From assembly GCF_014646235.1 (NCBI RefSeq), contig NZ_BMNB01000046.1, positions 1-33,902 on the forward strand: DNA of 33,902 nt, given 5' to 3'. The notes beneath the pieces were generated by a model, which was not told where the DNA came from, made no database searches, and saw nothing but the letters and a program-made list of their open reading frames with translations. The translations under genes were made by a program, and so were the position numbers. Shown here piece after piece: positions 24,757-32,028 of this stretch; the stretch's first letter is position 1; every line of letters starts with the position of its first letter. Source of the stretch: Micromonospora sonchi. GTDB lineage: Bacteria > Actinomycetota > Actinomycetes > Mycobacteriales > Micromonosporaceae.

Positions 24757-24784
24757 TTGTCACTGTGATTACTCTGGGTATACA
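24757..24784 (+). promoter_or_regulatory. Strong sigma-70-like promoter match, rightward
   Basis: TTGTCA (24757-24762), 16-bp spacer, TATACA (24779-24784). It is the best housekeeping match in the window but lies about 500 bp before the ROK gene with no credible gene between. TATAC is self-complementary, so a leftward promoter for the TRAP operon could overlap it. Confidence 0.4.
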
Positions 24785-25146
24785 AAATCACGCTCTGTGT
24801 TGCGATAGTGAAGATCCAGTCACCGACGAGCGGTCCGGGTGGGCGGGTGACTGGTCGTCGCGCCGGGCCGGTCCGCAGCCGGTCGACCGGCGCCGCACCC
24901 GGCCGCCGCGCCCCGGTCTCCTCGCAAAAGATCGATGGAAGGGGCGCCTTCTGTATCCGGCTAGAATCCGCGCCTGGGAACGGCGGTCGGCGCATTTCCC
25001 GCCGAATTCGCGCCAGCTTGGTCCCCATCCCGACCGATCGAGGTCGATCAAATGTCCGGGCGGGTGGGCTCGATCGCCGGGGGTGCCGCCACCAGTCAGG
25101 CCCGGCAGGGCGGCGGGCTGGCCGGCTCGGAGCATCTCGTCGCTAG

Positions 25147-25168
25147 CTTTTGCTGGATCTAGCAAAAG
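25147..25168. promoter_or_regulatory. 22-bp near-palindrome, likely ROK operator
   Basis: CTTTTGCT and AGCAAAAG flank the 6-bp centre GGATCT. Ten of eleven symmetric base pairs match. It lies 24 bp upstream of the -35 of the ROK gene and stands out as AT-rich. ROK regulators of sugar operons bind AT-rich palindromes near their own promoters. Assignment to the adjacent ROK protein is inference from position. Confidence 0.6.
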
Positions 25169-25192
25169 TTGGCGTCGATTCGCTCTAAGGCC

Positions 25193-25222
25193 TGGACAGC
25201 GCGCGTCGAAGCCTCCTACTGT
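25193..25222 (+). promoter_or_regulatory. Promoter of the ROK/sugar operon
   Basis: TGGACA (25193-25198), 18-bp spacer, TACTGT (25217-25222). Transcription would start near 25229, about 50 bp before the GTG at 25282. Confidence 0.55.
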
Positions 25223-25281
25223 GTCGGACACCACGCATCGACAGCACGTCGATGTGAACGAGCCCGGTGGGAGGTGAGCCG

Positions 25282-26460
25282 GTGCACACCGCCGACCCCC
25301 TGCACGTCCGGCTGCTGCGGCTGCTGCGCGACGAGGGTGCGTTGTCCCGGGCCGAGCTCGCCGACCGGCTGGAGATGCCCCGTCCCCGGTTGCTCGCCGA
25401 GTTGGAGCGGCTGGTCGCGCTCGGCTACGTGGCCGAGGCGGGCAAAGCGGCATCCCGGGGCGGACGTCGCTCCACCCTGGTCGAGCTGCGCCCGCAACTG
25501 CGCTTCGCGGCCGTCGACCTGGGCGCCAGCTCCATCGATGTCGAGGTCGTCAACGGGCGGCTGGAGCCGATCGCCGCGTACGCGGAGGCGGCCGACATCA
25601 GGTCCGGCCCCAAGGCCATCCTGCAACGGGTCAACGAGTTGCTGTACAAGGCCCGGACCGACGGGGTGTACGAGCGGCTCGACGCGGTCGGCATCGGTGT
25701 TCCCGGCCCGGTCAGCTTCCGTGACGGGGTGCCGGTGTCCCCGCCGATCATGCCCGGCTGGGACCGCTTTCCCGTCCGTGAGCTGGTCACCCGGGAGCAC
25801 GGCTGCCCGGCGGTGGTCGACAACGACGTGAACATCATGGCCATCGGCGAGCGACACGGCGGGGTGGCGCACTCGGTCAACGACTTCCTGTTCGTGAAGA
25901 TCGGCACCGGCATCGGGTGCGGCATCTACCTCAGCGGCGAGGTCTACCGGGGCACCGACGGTTGCGCCGGCGACATCGGCCACATTCAGGTCGACCCGCA
26001 CGGGCCGATCTGCTCGTGCGGCAACGCCGGCTGCCTCGAGGCGCTGTTCAGCGGCGCGGCGCTGGCCAAGGAGGCCATGGCCGCGGCACGCTCCGGCACC
26101 TCGCCGGCGCTCGCCGAACGGCTGGCCGCACAGGGCACGGTCACCGCCCTCGACGTGTCCGCCGGCGCCGGTGAGGGAGACGTGACCTGCATCCAGCTCA
26201 TCCGCGAGGGCGGGCGCCGGGTCGGCAGCGTCCTGGCCGGGCTGGTCAGCTTCACCAACCCGTCAATGATCGTCATCGGCGGTGGGCTCGCCCAGCTCGG
26301 GCACATCCTGCTCGCGGAGATTCGCAGCGTCGTCTACCGCCGCTCGCTGCCGCTGGCCACCGGCAACCTCCCGGTCGTGCTCTCCGAGCTCGGGCCGCGT
26401 GCCGGTGTGGCCGGCGCCGCCGTGCTCGCCAGCGACCTGGCCTTCGGCGAGGCGGCATGA
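25282..26460 (+). CDS. ROK-family transcriptional regulator / sugar kinase-like protein
   Basis: A 392-residue protein with an N-terminal winged helix (about 8-52: LLRLLRDEGALSRAELADRLEMPRPRLLAELERLVALGYV) joined to a ROK sugar-kinase fold. The ATP-binding motif DLGASS is at 79-84. The catalytic Asp is retained in DNDVNIMAIGE (D182). The zinc site is GHIQVDPHGPICSCGNAGCLE (H234, C244, C246, C251). ROK repressors release DNA on binding a sugar or sugar phosphate. Kept catalytic residues leave open sugar phosphorylation as well. GTG 25282 has GGGAGGTGAG in front. It leads an operon with sugar ABC importer genes (40-bp gap), so it most likely controls them through the upstream palindrome. Confidence 0.94.
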   Translation: MHTADPLHVRLLRLLRDEGALSRAELADRLEMPRPRLLAELERLVALGYVAEAGKAASRGGRRSTLVELRPQLRFAAVDLGASSIDVEVVNGRLEPIAAYAEAADIRSGPKAILQRVNELLYKARTDGVYERLDAVGIGVPGPVSFRDGVPVSPPIMPGWDRFPVRELVTREHGCPAVVDNDVNIMAIGERHGGVAHSVNDFLFVKIGTGIGCGIYLSGEVYRGTDGCAGDIGHIQVDPHGPICSCGNAGCLEALFSGAALAKEAMAAARSGTSPALAERLAAQGTVTALDVSAGAGEGDVTCIQLIREGGRRVGSVLAGLVSFTNPSMIVIGGGLAQLGHILLAEIRSVVYRRSLPLATGNLPVVLSELGPRAGVAGAAVLASDLAFGEAA

Positions 26461-26500
26461 ACGGGCCTGCGCGAGTGAGTCACCGGAGTGGAGGAGCGTC

Positions 26501-28069
26501 ATGAGCGAGCAGCCCGAAAGTGCTCCACTGGTCGAGGCGCCCGCCGACGCCGTCGCGGGCGAGGTGGTTCTGCGCCTGACCGACGTGGTGAAGACCTTCC
26601 CCGGCGTACGCGCCCTCGACGGCGTGCAGTTGGAGGTACGCGCCGGCGAGGTGCACTGCCTGCTCGGGCAGAACGGTGCCGGCAAGTCCACGCTGATCAA
26701 GGTGCTCGCCGGGGTGCACCGGCCCGACTCGGGGCTGGTCGAGTGGCGCGGTGAGCAGGTCACCTTCGCCAACCCGCAGGCCGCCATGCGCGCCGGGATC
26801 GCCACCATCTACCAGGAACTCGACCTGGTCGAGGATCTCTCGGTGGCGGAGAACGCCTTCCTCGGCCACGAGCCGCGCGGCTTCGGCTTCATCCGTCGGG
26901 GCCAGATGGCCCGGCACACCCGGCAGATCCTCGGCCGGCTCGGTCACGCCGAGATCCCGCCCAACCGGATGGTCCGGGCGCTGCCCGCAGCCGGCAAGCA
27001 GGTGGTCAGCATGGCCCGCGCGCTCTCCCACGAGGCCCGGCTGATCATCATGGACGAGCCGAGCGCGGTGCTCGCGCACGACGAGGTGGAGAACCTCTTC
27101 CGGATCATCCGGGAGCTGACCGCGCAGGGCATCGCCGTCATCTACATCTCCCACCGGCTGGAGGAGATCCGCGAGATCGGCGACCGGGTGACCGTACTCA
27201 AGGACGGCCGGACCACCGCGGCGAACCTGTCCGCCCGCGACACCCCGACCCGGGATCTGGTCTCCCGGATGACCGGCCGGACCATCGAGTACGTCTTCCC
27301 GGACCGTGCCGACGACAGCGAGGTCGGCGAGGAACTGCTCCAGGTGGAGGGGTTGACCCGGGCCGGCGAGTTCGCCGACGTCTCGCTCACCGTCCGGGCC
27401 GGGGAGATCGTCGGCATCGCCGGGCTGGTCGGGTCCGGCCGCTCCGAGCTGATGGAGACCATCTACGGTGCGCGTCGGGCCGAGTCCGGCACCGTGCGGA
27501 TGGCCGGCAGGGCGCTGCGGCCGGGCAGCGTCGGCGCAGCGGTGAAGGCCGGCCTGGGCATGGCGCCCGAGGAGCGCAAGAGCCAGGCGCTGCTGCTCGG
27601 CGAGCCGATCTACCGCAACGTCACGCTGGCCACCTTCGGCCGCTACGCCCGATTCGGGTTCACCGACACCGCGCGGGAGCAGGCCGAGGCGGACCGGGTC
27701 GCCGAGAGCCTGGAGATGCGACCCCGCGACGTCCGCCGGGCGGTGCGGACCCTCTCCGGCGGCAACCAGCAGAAGGTGGTGGTCGGGCGCTGGCTGCTCG
27801 GCGACACGAAGCTGCTGCTGCTCGACGAACCCACCCGGGGCGTGGATGTCGGTGCCCGGGCCGAGCTCTACCAGGTGATCCGGCAGCTCGCCGCCGAGGG
27901 CGTCGGGGTGTTGCTGGTCTCCAGCGAGGTGCCCGAGGTGCTCGGCCTGGCCGACCGGGTGCTGGTGATGCGGGAGGGGCGGGTCGTCCGCGCCGCCCCG
28001 GCCGCCGAACTTGACGAAGACACCGTGCTCGACCTCGTCATGGCGGGGTCCCTGGAGGTGACGGCATGA
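26501..28069 (+). CDS. Sugar ABC importer ATPase (RbsA/MglA-type, two NBDs)
   Basis: A 522-residue cytoplasmic protein with two ABC domains, as in ribose, galactose, xylose and inositol importers. NBD1 has Walker A GQNGAGKST (56-64), Q-loop IYQELDLVEDLSVAEN and Walker B LIIMDEPSAVL. Its signature is the non-canonical LPAAGKQVV (from 161). NBD2 has a degenerate Walker A (GLVGSGRSEL) but a perfect signature, LSGGNQQKVVVGRWL (from 418), and LLLLDEPTRGVDVGARAEL. Division of labour between unequal NBDs is usual in this family. ATG behind GGAGGAG. The stop overlaps the permease start (ATGA). The sugar cannot be named from sequence. Confidence 0.96.
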   Translation: MSEQPESAPLVEAPADAVAGEVVLRLTDVVKTFPGVRALDGVQLEVRAGEVHCLLGQNGAGKSTLIKVLAGVHRPDSGLVEWRGEQVTFANPQAAMRAGIATIYQELDLVEDLSVAENAFLGHEPRGFGFIRRGQMARHTRQILGRLGHAEIPPNRMVRALPAAGKQVVSMARALSHEARLIIMDEPSAVLAHDEVENLFRIIRELTAQGIAVIYISHRLEEIREIGDRVTVLKDGRTTAANLSARDTPTRDLVSRMTGRTIEYVFPDRADDSEVGEELLQVEGLTRAGEFADVSLTVRAGEIVGIAGLVGSGRSELMETIYGARRAESGTVRMAGRALRPGSVGAAVKAGLGMAPEERKSQALLLGEPIYRNVTLATFGRYARFGFTDTAREQAEADRVAESLEMRPRDVRRAVRTLSGGNQQKVVVGRWLLGDTKLLLLDEPTRGVDVGARAELYQVIRQLAAEGVGVLLVSSEVPEVLGLADRVLVMREGRVVRAAPAAELDEDTVLDLVMAGSLEVTA

Positions 28070-29181
28070 GTGATGGCCCTTTCACCACGACCCAGTTGCC
28101 GGCGCAGTCGCCGCCGGTGGATCCGGCCGAGACCGGGGCGGCCGGGAAGCCGGCCGCCACCCCGGGCAGCGCCGGCCGGCTCTCCTGGTGGCACGGGGAC
28201 GGCGGCGAGGGTGCGCGCCGTAACCTCGCCCTGATCGGGGTGCTGGTCGTGCTCTTCGTGATCGGTGCGGCCACCCGCTCCGATCTCTACTCCAATCCGG
28301 ACTGGGTCTGGGCCAACATGCTCAGCATCCTCAAGCTCGCTTCGGTGGTCGGCGTGGTCACCGTCGGGATGACCTTCGTGATCATCGGCGGCGGCATCGA
28401 CCTCTCGGTCGGGGCGATCGTCGCGTTGGCCGGGGTCTGGTGCACCACGATCGCCACCCAGAGCTTCGGCGCCGGCGGCATGATCTTCACCGCGATCGTG
28501 GTCGGGATGGGGGTCGGCCTGGTCAACGGCGCCCTCATCGCGTACGGGCGACTGGTGCCGTTCATCGCCACGCTGGCCATGCTGGTGGCCGCCCGCGGAC
28601 TGGCCGCCGAGATCTCCGACAAGCAGACCCAGATCTCGCAGAACAACACCATCAACGGCATCGCCACCACCAACCTGCTCGGCATCCCGCTGCTGGTCTA
28701 CATCCTGGCCGCTGTCGTCGCCGCCGGGTGGGTGCTGCTCAACCGCACCACCTTCGGCCGGCGTACGGTCGCCGTCGGCGGGAACCCGGAGGCGGCCCGG
28801 CTGGCCGGCATCGACGTAAGGCGGCACACCCTGCTGCTCTACGTGCTCTCCGGGCTCTGCTGCGGCATCGCCGCCATCATGCTCACCGCCCAGGCCACCT
28901 CGGCCCAGGCGGCGATGGCGAACCTCTACGAGCTGGACGCGATCGCCGCCGTGATCATCGGTGGCACGCTGCTCAGCGGCGGGCGGGGCACCATCATCGG
29001 CTCCCTGCTCGGTGTGATCATCTTCGCCACCATCACCAACCTCTTCGCGATCAACGGCCTCTCCACCGAGGCCCAGAACATGGTCAAGGGCGGCATCATC
29101 GTCGCCGCCGTCCTGATCCAGCAGATCCAGTTCGGCAGTCTCTCCCAGTTCTTCCGCCGCAACCGGCTGACCACCAGCTGA
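28066..29181 (+). CDS. Sugar ABC importer permease (RbsC-type)
   Basis: A 371-residue membrane protein with a 50-residue Pro/Gly-rich cytoplasmic N-terminus and about ten hydrophobic segments. Family signatures are VGMTFVIIGGGIDLSVGAIVALAGV and, in the cytoplasmic loop that meets the ATPase, NRTTFGRRTVAVGGNPEAARLAGIDVRR. ELDAIAAVIIGGTLLSGGRGTIIGSLLG follows. It should dimerise with itself to form the channel. The start overlaps the ATPase stop by four bases, so expression is coupled. The binding-protein gene follows after 92 bp. Confidence 0.96.
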   Translation: MSDGPFTTTQLPAQSPPVDPAETGAAGKPAATPGSAGRLSWWHGDGGEGARRNLALIGVLVVLFVIGAATRSDLYSNPDWVWANMLSILKLASVVGVVTVGMTFVIIGGGIDLSVGAIVALAGVWCTTIATQSFGAGGMIFTAIVVGMGVGLVNGALIAYGRLVPFIATLAMLVAARGLAAEISDKQTQISQNNTINGIATTNLLGIPLLVYILAAVVAAGWVLLNRTTFGRRTVAVGGNPEAARLAGIDVRRHTLLLYVLSGLCCGIAAIMLTAQATSAQAAMANLYELDAIAAVIIGGTLLSGGRGTIIGSLLGVIIFATITNLFAINGLSTEAQNMVKGGIIVAAVLIQQIQFGSLSQFFRRNRLTTS

Positions 29182-29273
29182 ACACCGTTACCACCAGGCC
29201 ACCCGAGAAACCGACGGTGGCCGGGCCTCGCACACCCGAATTCCTCTCCACCACCCATAACCAGGAGGTCGTC

Positions 29274-30317
29274 ATGACCCAGCACAGTCGTCGCCGGCTG
29301 CTCTTCGGCGGGGCGGCCGTCGGCGCCGGCGTACTGCTCGCCGGCTGCACCAGCAACGAGAAGCAGACGCCGACCGAGGCGCAGACCAAGGCGGCCGACG
29401 GCGGTGGCAACGCCGAGCCCGGCAAGCAGGTGACGATCGGCTTCTCCGCGCCGGCCGCCGACCACGGCTGGATCGCGGCGATCACCAACAACGCCAAGGC
29501 GCAGGCCGCCGCGTACTCCGACGTGGAGTTCAAGACGGTGGAGGCGGGCGCGGACGCGGCGGCCCAGCGGGCGGCGCTGTCCACGCTGATCTCCCAGAAG
29601 CCCGATGTGATCGTGCTGCTGCCGCACGACGGCAAGGAGCTCAACTCGTTCGGCCTGGAGGCGATGCAGGCCGGCATCCCGGTGGTCAACCTGGACCGCG
29701 CCTTCCCGGACGCCAAGGCGTACCGGTTGCAGATCAAGGGCGACAACTACGGCATGGGCGTCGCCGCGGCCACCTTCATCGTCGAGCAGCTCAAGGCCAA
29801 GGGCGTGAGCAACCCGGTGATCGCCGAGATCGCCGGGATGGACGAGCTCGAGCTGACCCAGGAGCGGACGAAGGGCTTCAACGACACCCTGGCCCAGCAC
29901 GGCCTGAAGGTGGCCAACCGCCGGGCGGCCCGGTTCACCGTCGACTCCGGGCAGCAGGAGGCGAGCCAGCTGCTGCAGGCCCTGCCGAAGATCGACGCGA
30001 TCTGGAACCACGACGACGACCAGGGCATCGGCGTGCTGGCCGCGTTCAACCAGGCCAACCGCAACGAGTTCTTCATGGTCGGCGGCGCCGGCTCGAAGAA
30101 GGCGATGGAGGACATCAAGGCCGACAACACGGTGCTCAAGGCCACGGTCACCTACAGCCCGTCGATGGCCTCCTCGGCCATCTCCCTGGCCCGACTGATC
30201 GGCCAGGGTCGGGGCATGTCCGACCTGGTGGAACTCCAGGTGCCCAAGGAGATCGTCCTGGCCTCCGAAACGATCACGAAGGAGAACGCGAGCGACTACC
30301 TGAAGCTCGGGTTCTGA
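29274..30317 (+). CDS. Sugar ABC importer substrate-binding lipoprotein (Peripla_BP_4-type)
   Basis: A 347-residue exported protein. The N-terminus has a twin-arginine-like motif (SRRRLLFGG, residues 5-13) followed by a hydrophobic stretch and lipobox LLAGC (C25), so it may be a Tat-exported lipoprotein. The mature part has the two-lobed RbsB fold, with VTIGFSAPAADHGWIAAITNNAKAQA, the spacing QKPDVIVLLPHDGKELN, GIPVVNLDRAF, GDNYGMGVAAATFI and IDAIWNHDDDQGIGVLAA. AGGAGG lies just before the ATG. It captures the sugar for the permease. The conserved Asp/Arg contacts (VNLDRAF, WNHDDD) fit a pentose, hexose or cyclitol. Confidence 0.95.
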   Translation: MTQHSRRRLLFGGAAVGAGVLLAGCTSNEKQTPTEAQTKAADGGGNAEPGKQVTIGFSAPAADHGWIAAITNNAKAQAAAYSDVEFKTVEAGADAAAQRAALSTLISQKPDVIVLLPHDGKELNSFGLEAMQAGIPVVNLDRAFPDAKAYRLQIKGDNYGMGVAAATFIVEQLKAKGVSNPVIAEIAGMDELELTQERTKGFNDTLAQHGLKVANRRAARFTVDSGQQEASQLLQALPKIDAIWNHDDDQGIGVLAAFNQANRNEFFMVGGAGSKKAMEDIKADNTVLKATVTYSPSMASSAISLARLIGQGRGMSDLVELQVPKEIVLASETITKENASDYLKLGF

Positions 30318-30339
30318 CACAACCGGGGGGAGACCCACC

Positions 30340-31548
30340 TTGTCCACGAACGACAACGAACTGCGGGTCGGCATGGTCGGCTACGCGTTCATGGGCGCCG
30401 CGCACTCGCAGGCGTGGCGCACCGTGAACCGGGTGTACGACCTGCCGGCGCGGGCCCGGATGAAGCTCGTCTGCGGCCGGGATCCGGAGAAGGTGGCGGA
30501 GGCCGCCGACCGGCTCGGCTGGGAGGAGCACACCACGGACTGGCGGGAGCTGGTGGCCCGGCCGGACATCGACGTGGTCGACATCTGCACACCGGGTGAC
30601 AGCCACGCCGAGATCGCCCTGGCCGCGTTGGCCGCCGGCAAGCACGTACTGTGCGAGAAGCCGCTGGCCAACACCGTCGCCGAGGCTCGGGAGATGACCG
30701 CCGCGGCGGCCACCGCCCGCGCCGGCGGGGCACGGTCCATGTGCGGCTTCAACTATCGGCGGGTACCCGCGGTGGCGCTGATGCGCCAGCTGGTCGCCGA
30801 CGGTCGGCTCGGCGAGATCCGGCACGTCCGGGCCAGTTACCTGCAGGACTGGATCGTGGACCCGCTGTTCCCCCTGGTCTGGCGGCTCCGCAAGGAGGTG
30901 TCCGGCTCCGGCGCGCTGGGTGACATCGGTGCGCACATCATCGATCTCACCCAGTACGTCACCGGCCAGCGGATCACCGGCGTCAGCGCGGTGACCGAGA
31001 CGTTCGTCAAGGAGCGGCCGTTGCCGAGCGAGTCGAGCGGGCTGGCGGCGCAGACCGACGGGGGCAGCGCCGCCACCGGTCCGGTCACCGTCGACGACGC
31101 GGCGATCTTCGTGGCCCGGCTGGAGGGCGGGTCCCTGGCCACCTACGAGGCGACCCGGTTCGCCACCGGGCGCAAGAACGCCCTCCGGGTCGAGATCAAC
31201 GGGTCGCTGGGCAGCGTCGCCTTCGACCTGGAGCGGCTCAACGAGCTGGAGTTCCACGACGCGACGCGACCCGCCGCCGAGCAGGGCTTCAACCGGATCC
31301 TGGTGACCGAGGCCGAGCACCCGTACCTGTCGGCCTGGTGGCCGCCGGGGCACATCATCGGGTACGAGCACTCCTTCACCCACCAGATGCGCGACTTCAT
31401 CGAGGCGGTGGCGACCGGGGCCGACCCGACGCCGTCCTTCGTCGAGGCGTTGCAGGTGCAGTTGGTGCTGGACGCGGTGGTCCGGTCGGCCGAACTGGGG
31501 TCCTCGTGGACCGAGGTGGAGCCGGCGTTGGCGACGGTCTCCGCCTGA
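30340..31548 (+). CDS. Gfo/Idh/MocA-family NAD(P)-dependent oxidoreductase
   Basis: A 402-residue cytoplasmic dehydrogenase with an N-terminal Rossmann fold, RVGMVGYAFMGAAHSQAW (GxxGxxxG-type, 10-26), and DVVDICTPGDSHAEIALAAL. The family motif CEKPLAN has K107 at the active site. The C-terminal domain follows, with GGALGDIGAHIIDL-like SGALGDIGAHIIDL, the usual catalytic His/Asp region. Relatives oxidise sugars, cyclitols such as inositol, or their derivatives. The start is TTG 30340 with GGGGGGAG upstream, 22 bp after the binding-protein gene, so it probably acts on the imported sugar. No further catabolic genes follow before the hairpin-rich spacer. Confidence 0.94.
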   Translation: MSTNDNELRVGMVGYAFMGAAHSQAWRTVNRVYDLPARARMKLVCGRDPEKVAEAADRLGWEEHTTDWRELVARPDIDVVDICTPGDSHAEIALAALAAGKHVLCEKPLANTVAEAREMTAAAATARAGGARSMCGFNYRRVPAVALMRQLVADGRLGEIRHVRASYLQDWIVDPLFPLVWRLRKEVSGSGALGDIGAHIIDLTQYVTGQRITGVSAVTETFVKERPLPSESSGLAAQTDGGSAATGPVTVDDAAIFVARLEGGSLATYEATRFATGRKNALRVEINGSLGSVAFDLERLNELEFHDATRPAAEQGFNRILVTEAEHPYLSAWWPPGHIIGYEHSFTHQMRDFIEAVATGADPTPSFVEALQVQLVLDAVVRSAELGSSWTEVEPALATVSA

Positions 31549-31622
31549 GCCACCTCCGGCGCCGGCCGGCGAGGGCCGGCCGCGGTTGCGCCCCGCGGCC
31601 GGGTACGGGTCGGGGCCGGAGG

Positions 31623-31642
31623 TCGTGCCACCGGTGGCACGA
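31623..31642. repeat. 20-bp perfect palindrome
   Basis: TCGTGCCACCGGTGGCACGA reads the same on both strands with no loop. Lack of a loop favours a protein-binding site or cruciform over an RNA terminator. Confidence 0.8.
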
Positions 31643-31647
31643 GCGGT

Positions 31648-31692
31648 TCCTCCGGTGTGGCCGGACCGGGATTCCCCGGCCACACCGGAGGA
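31648..31692. terminator. 17-bp perfect stem, probable terminator of the sugar operon
   Basis: TCCTCCGGTGTGGCCGG (31648-31664) pairs exactly with 31676-31692 across an 11-nt loop, 100 bp after the oxidoreductase stop. It has no T-tract but is among the strongest hairpins of the window. Confidence 0.7.
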
Positions 31693-31800
31693 CCGCCGCC
31701 CGGCGGCCCTCGGGCCGCACACAGTCAGCCGCCGTGATGGCGGTCCACCTTCGACGAGTCGTCCGGCCGGGCGCGCAGGTCGCGATCGGCCGGATGCGGA

Positions 31801-31836
31801 GCAGGCAGGGGCGAGACGCCGACTGCCCCTGCCTGC
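31801..31836. repeat. 12-bp perfect inverted repeat
   Basis: GCAGGCAGGGGC (31801-31812) and GCCCCTGCCTGC (31825-31836) flank a 12-nt loop. Role unknown: possibly a second terminator or a short dispersed element. Confidence 0.65.
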
Positions 31837-31954
31837 CAGCCCCGTCCGACCGGGCCCGCTCGGGGCGCCGGTGCGGCGGCGTCGCCGCCGACCTCGCCGC
31901 CGACCGGTGAGCCTCAAGCCCTGGGCGGCCGGCGGACGGGGCGCATCCGCACAA

Positions 31955-32028
31955 AGGGTATCTTTCGAAACTATTCTGTGATATTCATGTAATTCGATGG
32001 CTAGATTCCCCGACCGGGAAGGAGTGCC
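31955..32028 (+). promoter_or_regulatory. AT-rich promoter region of the inositol-phosphate synthase gene
   Basis: A clear AT-rich patch includes the palindrome TTTCGAAA (31963-31970), TATTCT and GATATT hexamers and TAATTC. No -35/-10 pair with ideal spacing stands out. GGAAGGAG at the right end is the ribosome site. TTTCGAAA could be an operator half. Confidence 0.4.

Larger units (their letters stand above)
24573..25281. other. Divergent regulatory spacer of 709 bp
   Basis: It separates the leftward TRAP operon from the rightward ROK operon. The left 270 bp are clearly AT-richer than the rest of the window. They hold repeats near the TRAP start and a strong rightward promoter match. The middle (24810-25140) shows no convincing gene, although an Arg-rich open frame runs through it. 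The right end carries the palindrome and promoter of the ROK gene. Confidence 0.55.
31549..32028. other. Hairpin-rich spacer of 480 bp
   Basis: No gene is evident. It contains GGCCGGC-type palindromic sequence at 31561-31583, a 20-bp perfect palindrome (31623-31642), a 17-bp inverted repeat (31648-31692), a 12-bp inverted repeat (31801-31836), and, at its right end, an AT-rich patch that should hold the inositol-phosphate synthase promoter. Confidence 0.6.

Noticed and set aside
24808..25146. Possible gene in the TRAP/ROK spacer
   Set aside because: 112 codons, Arg/Gly-rich, no ribosome site, no recognisable domain. Composition matches spacer frames.
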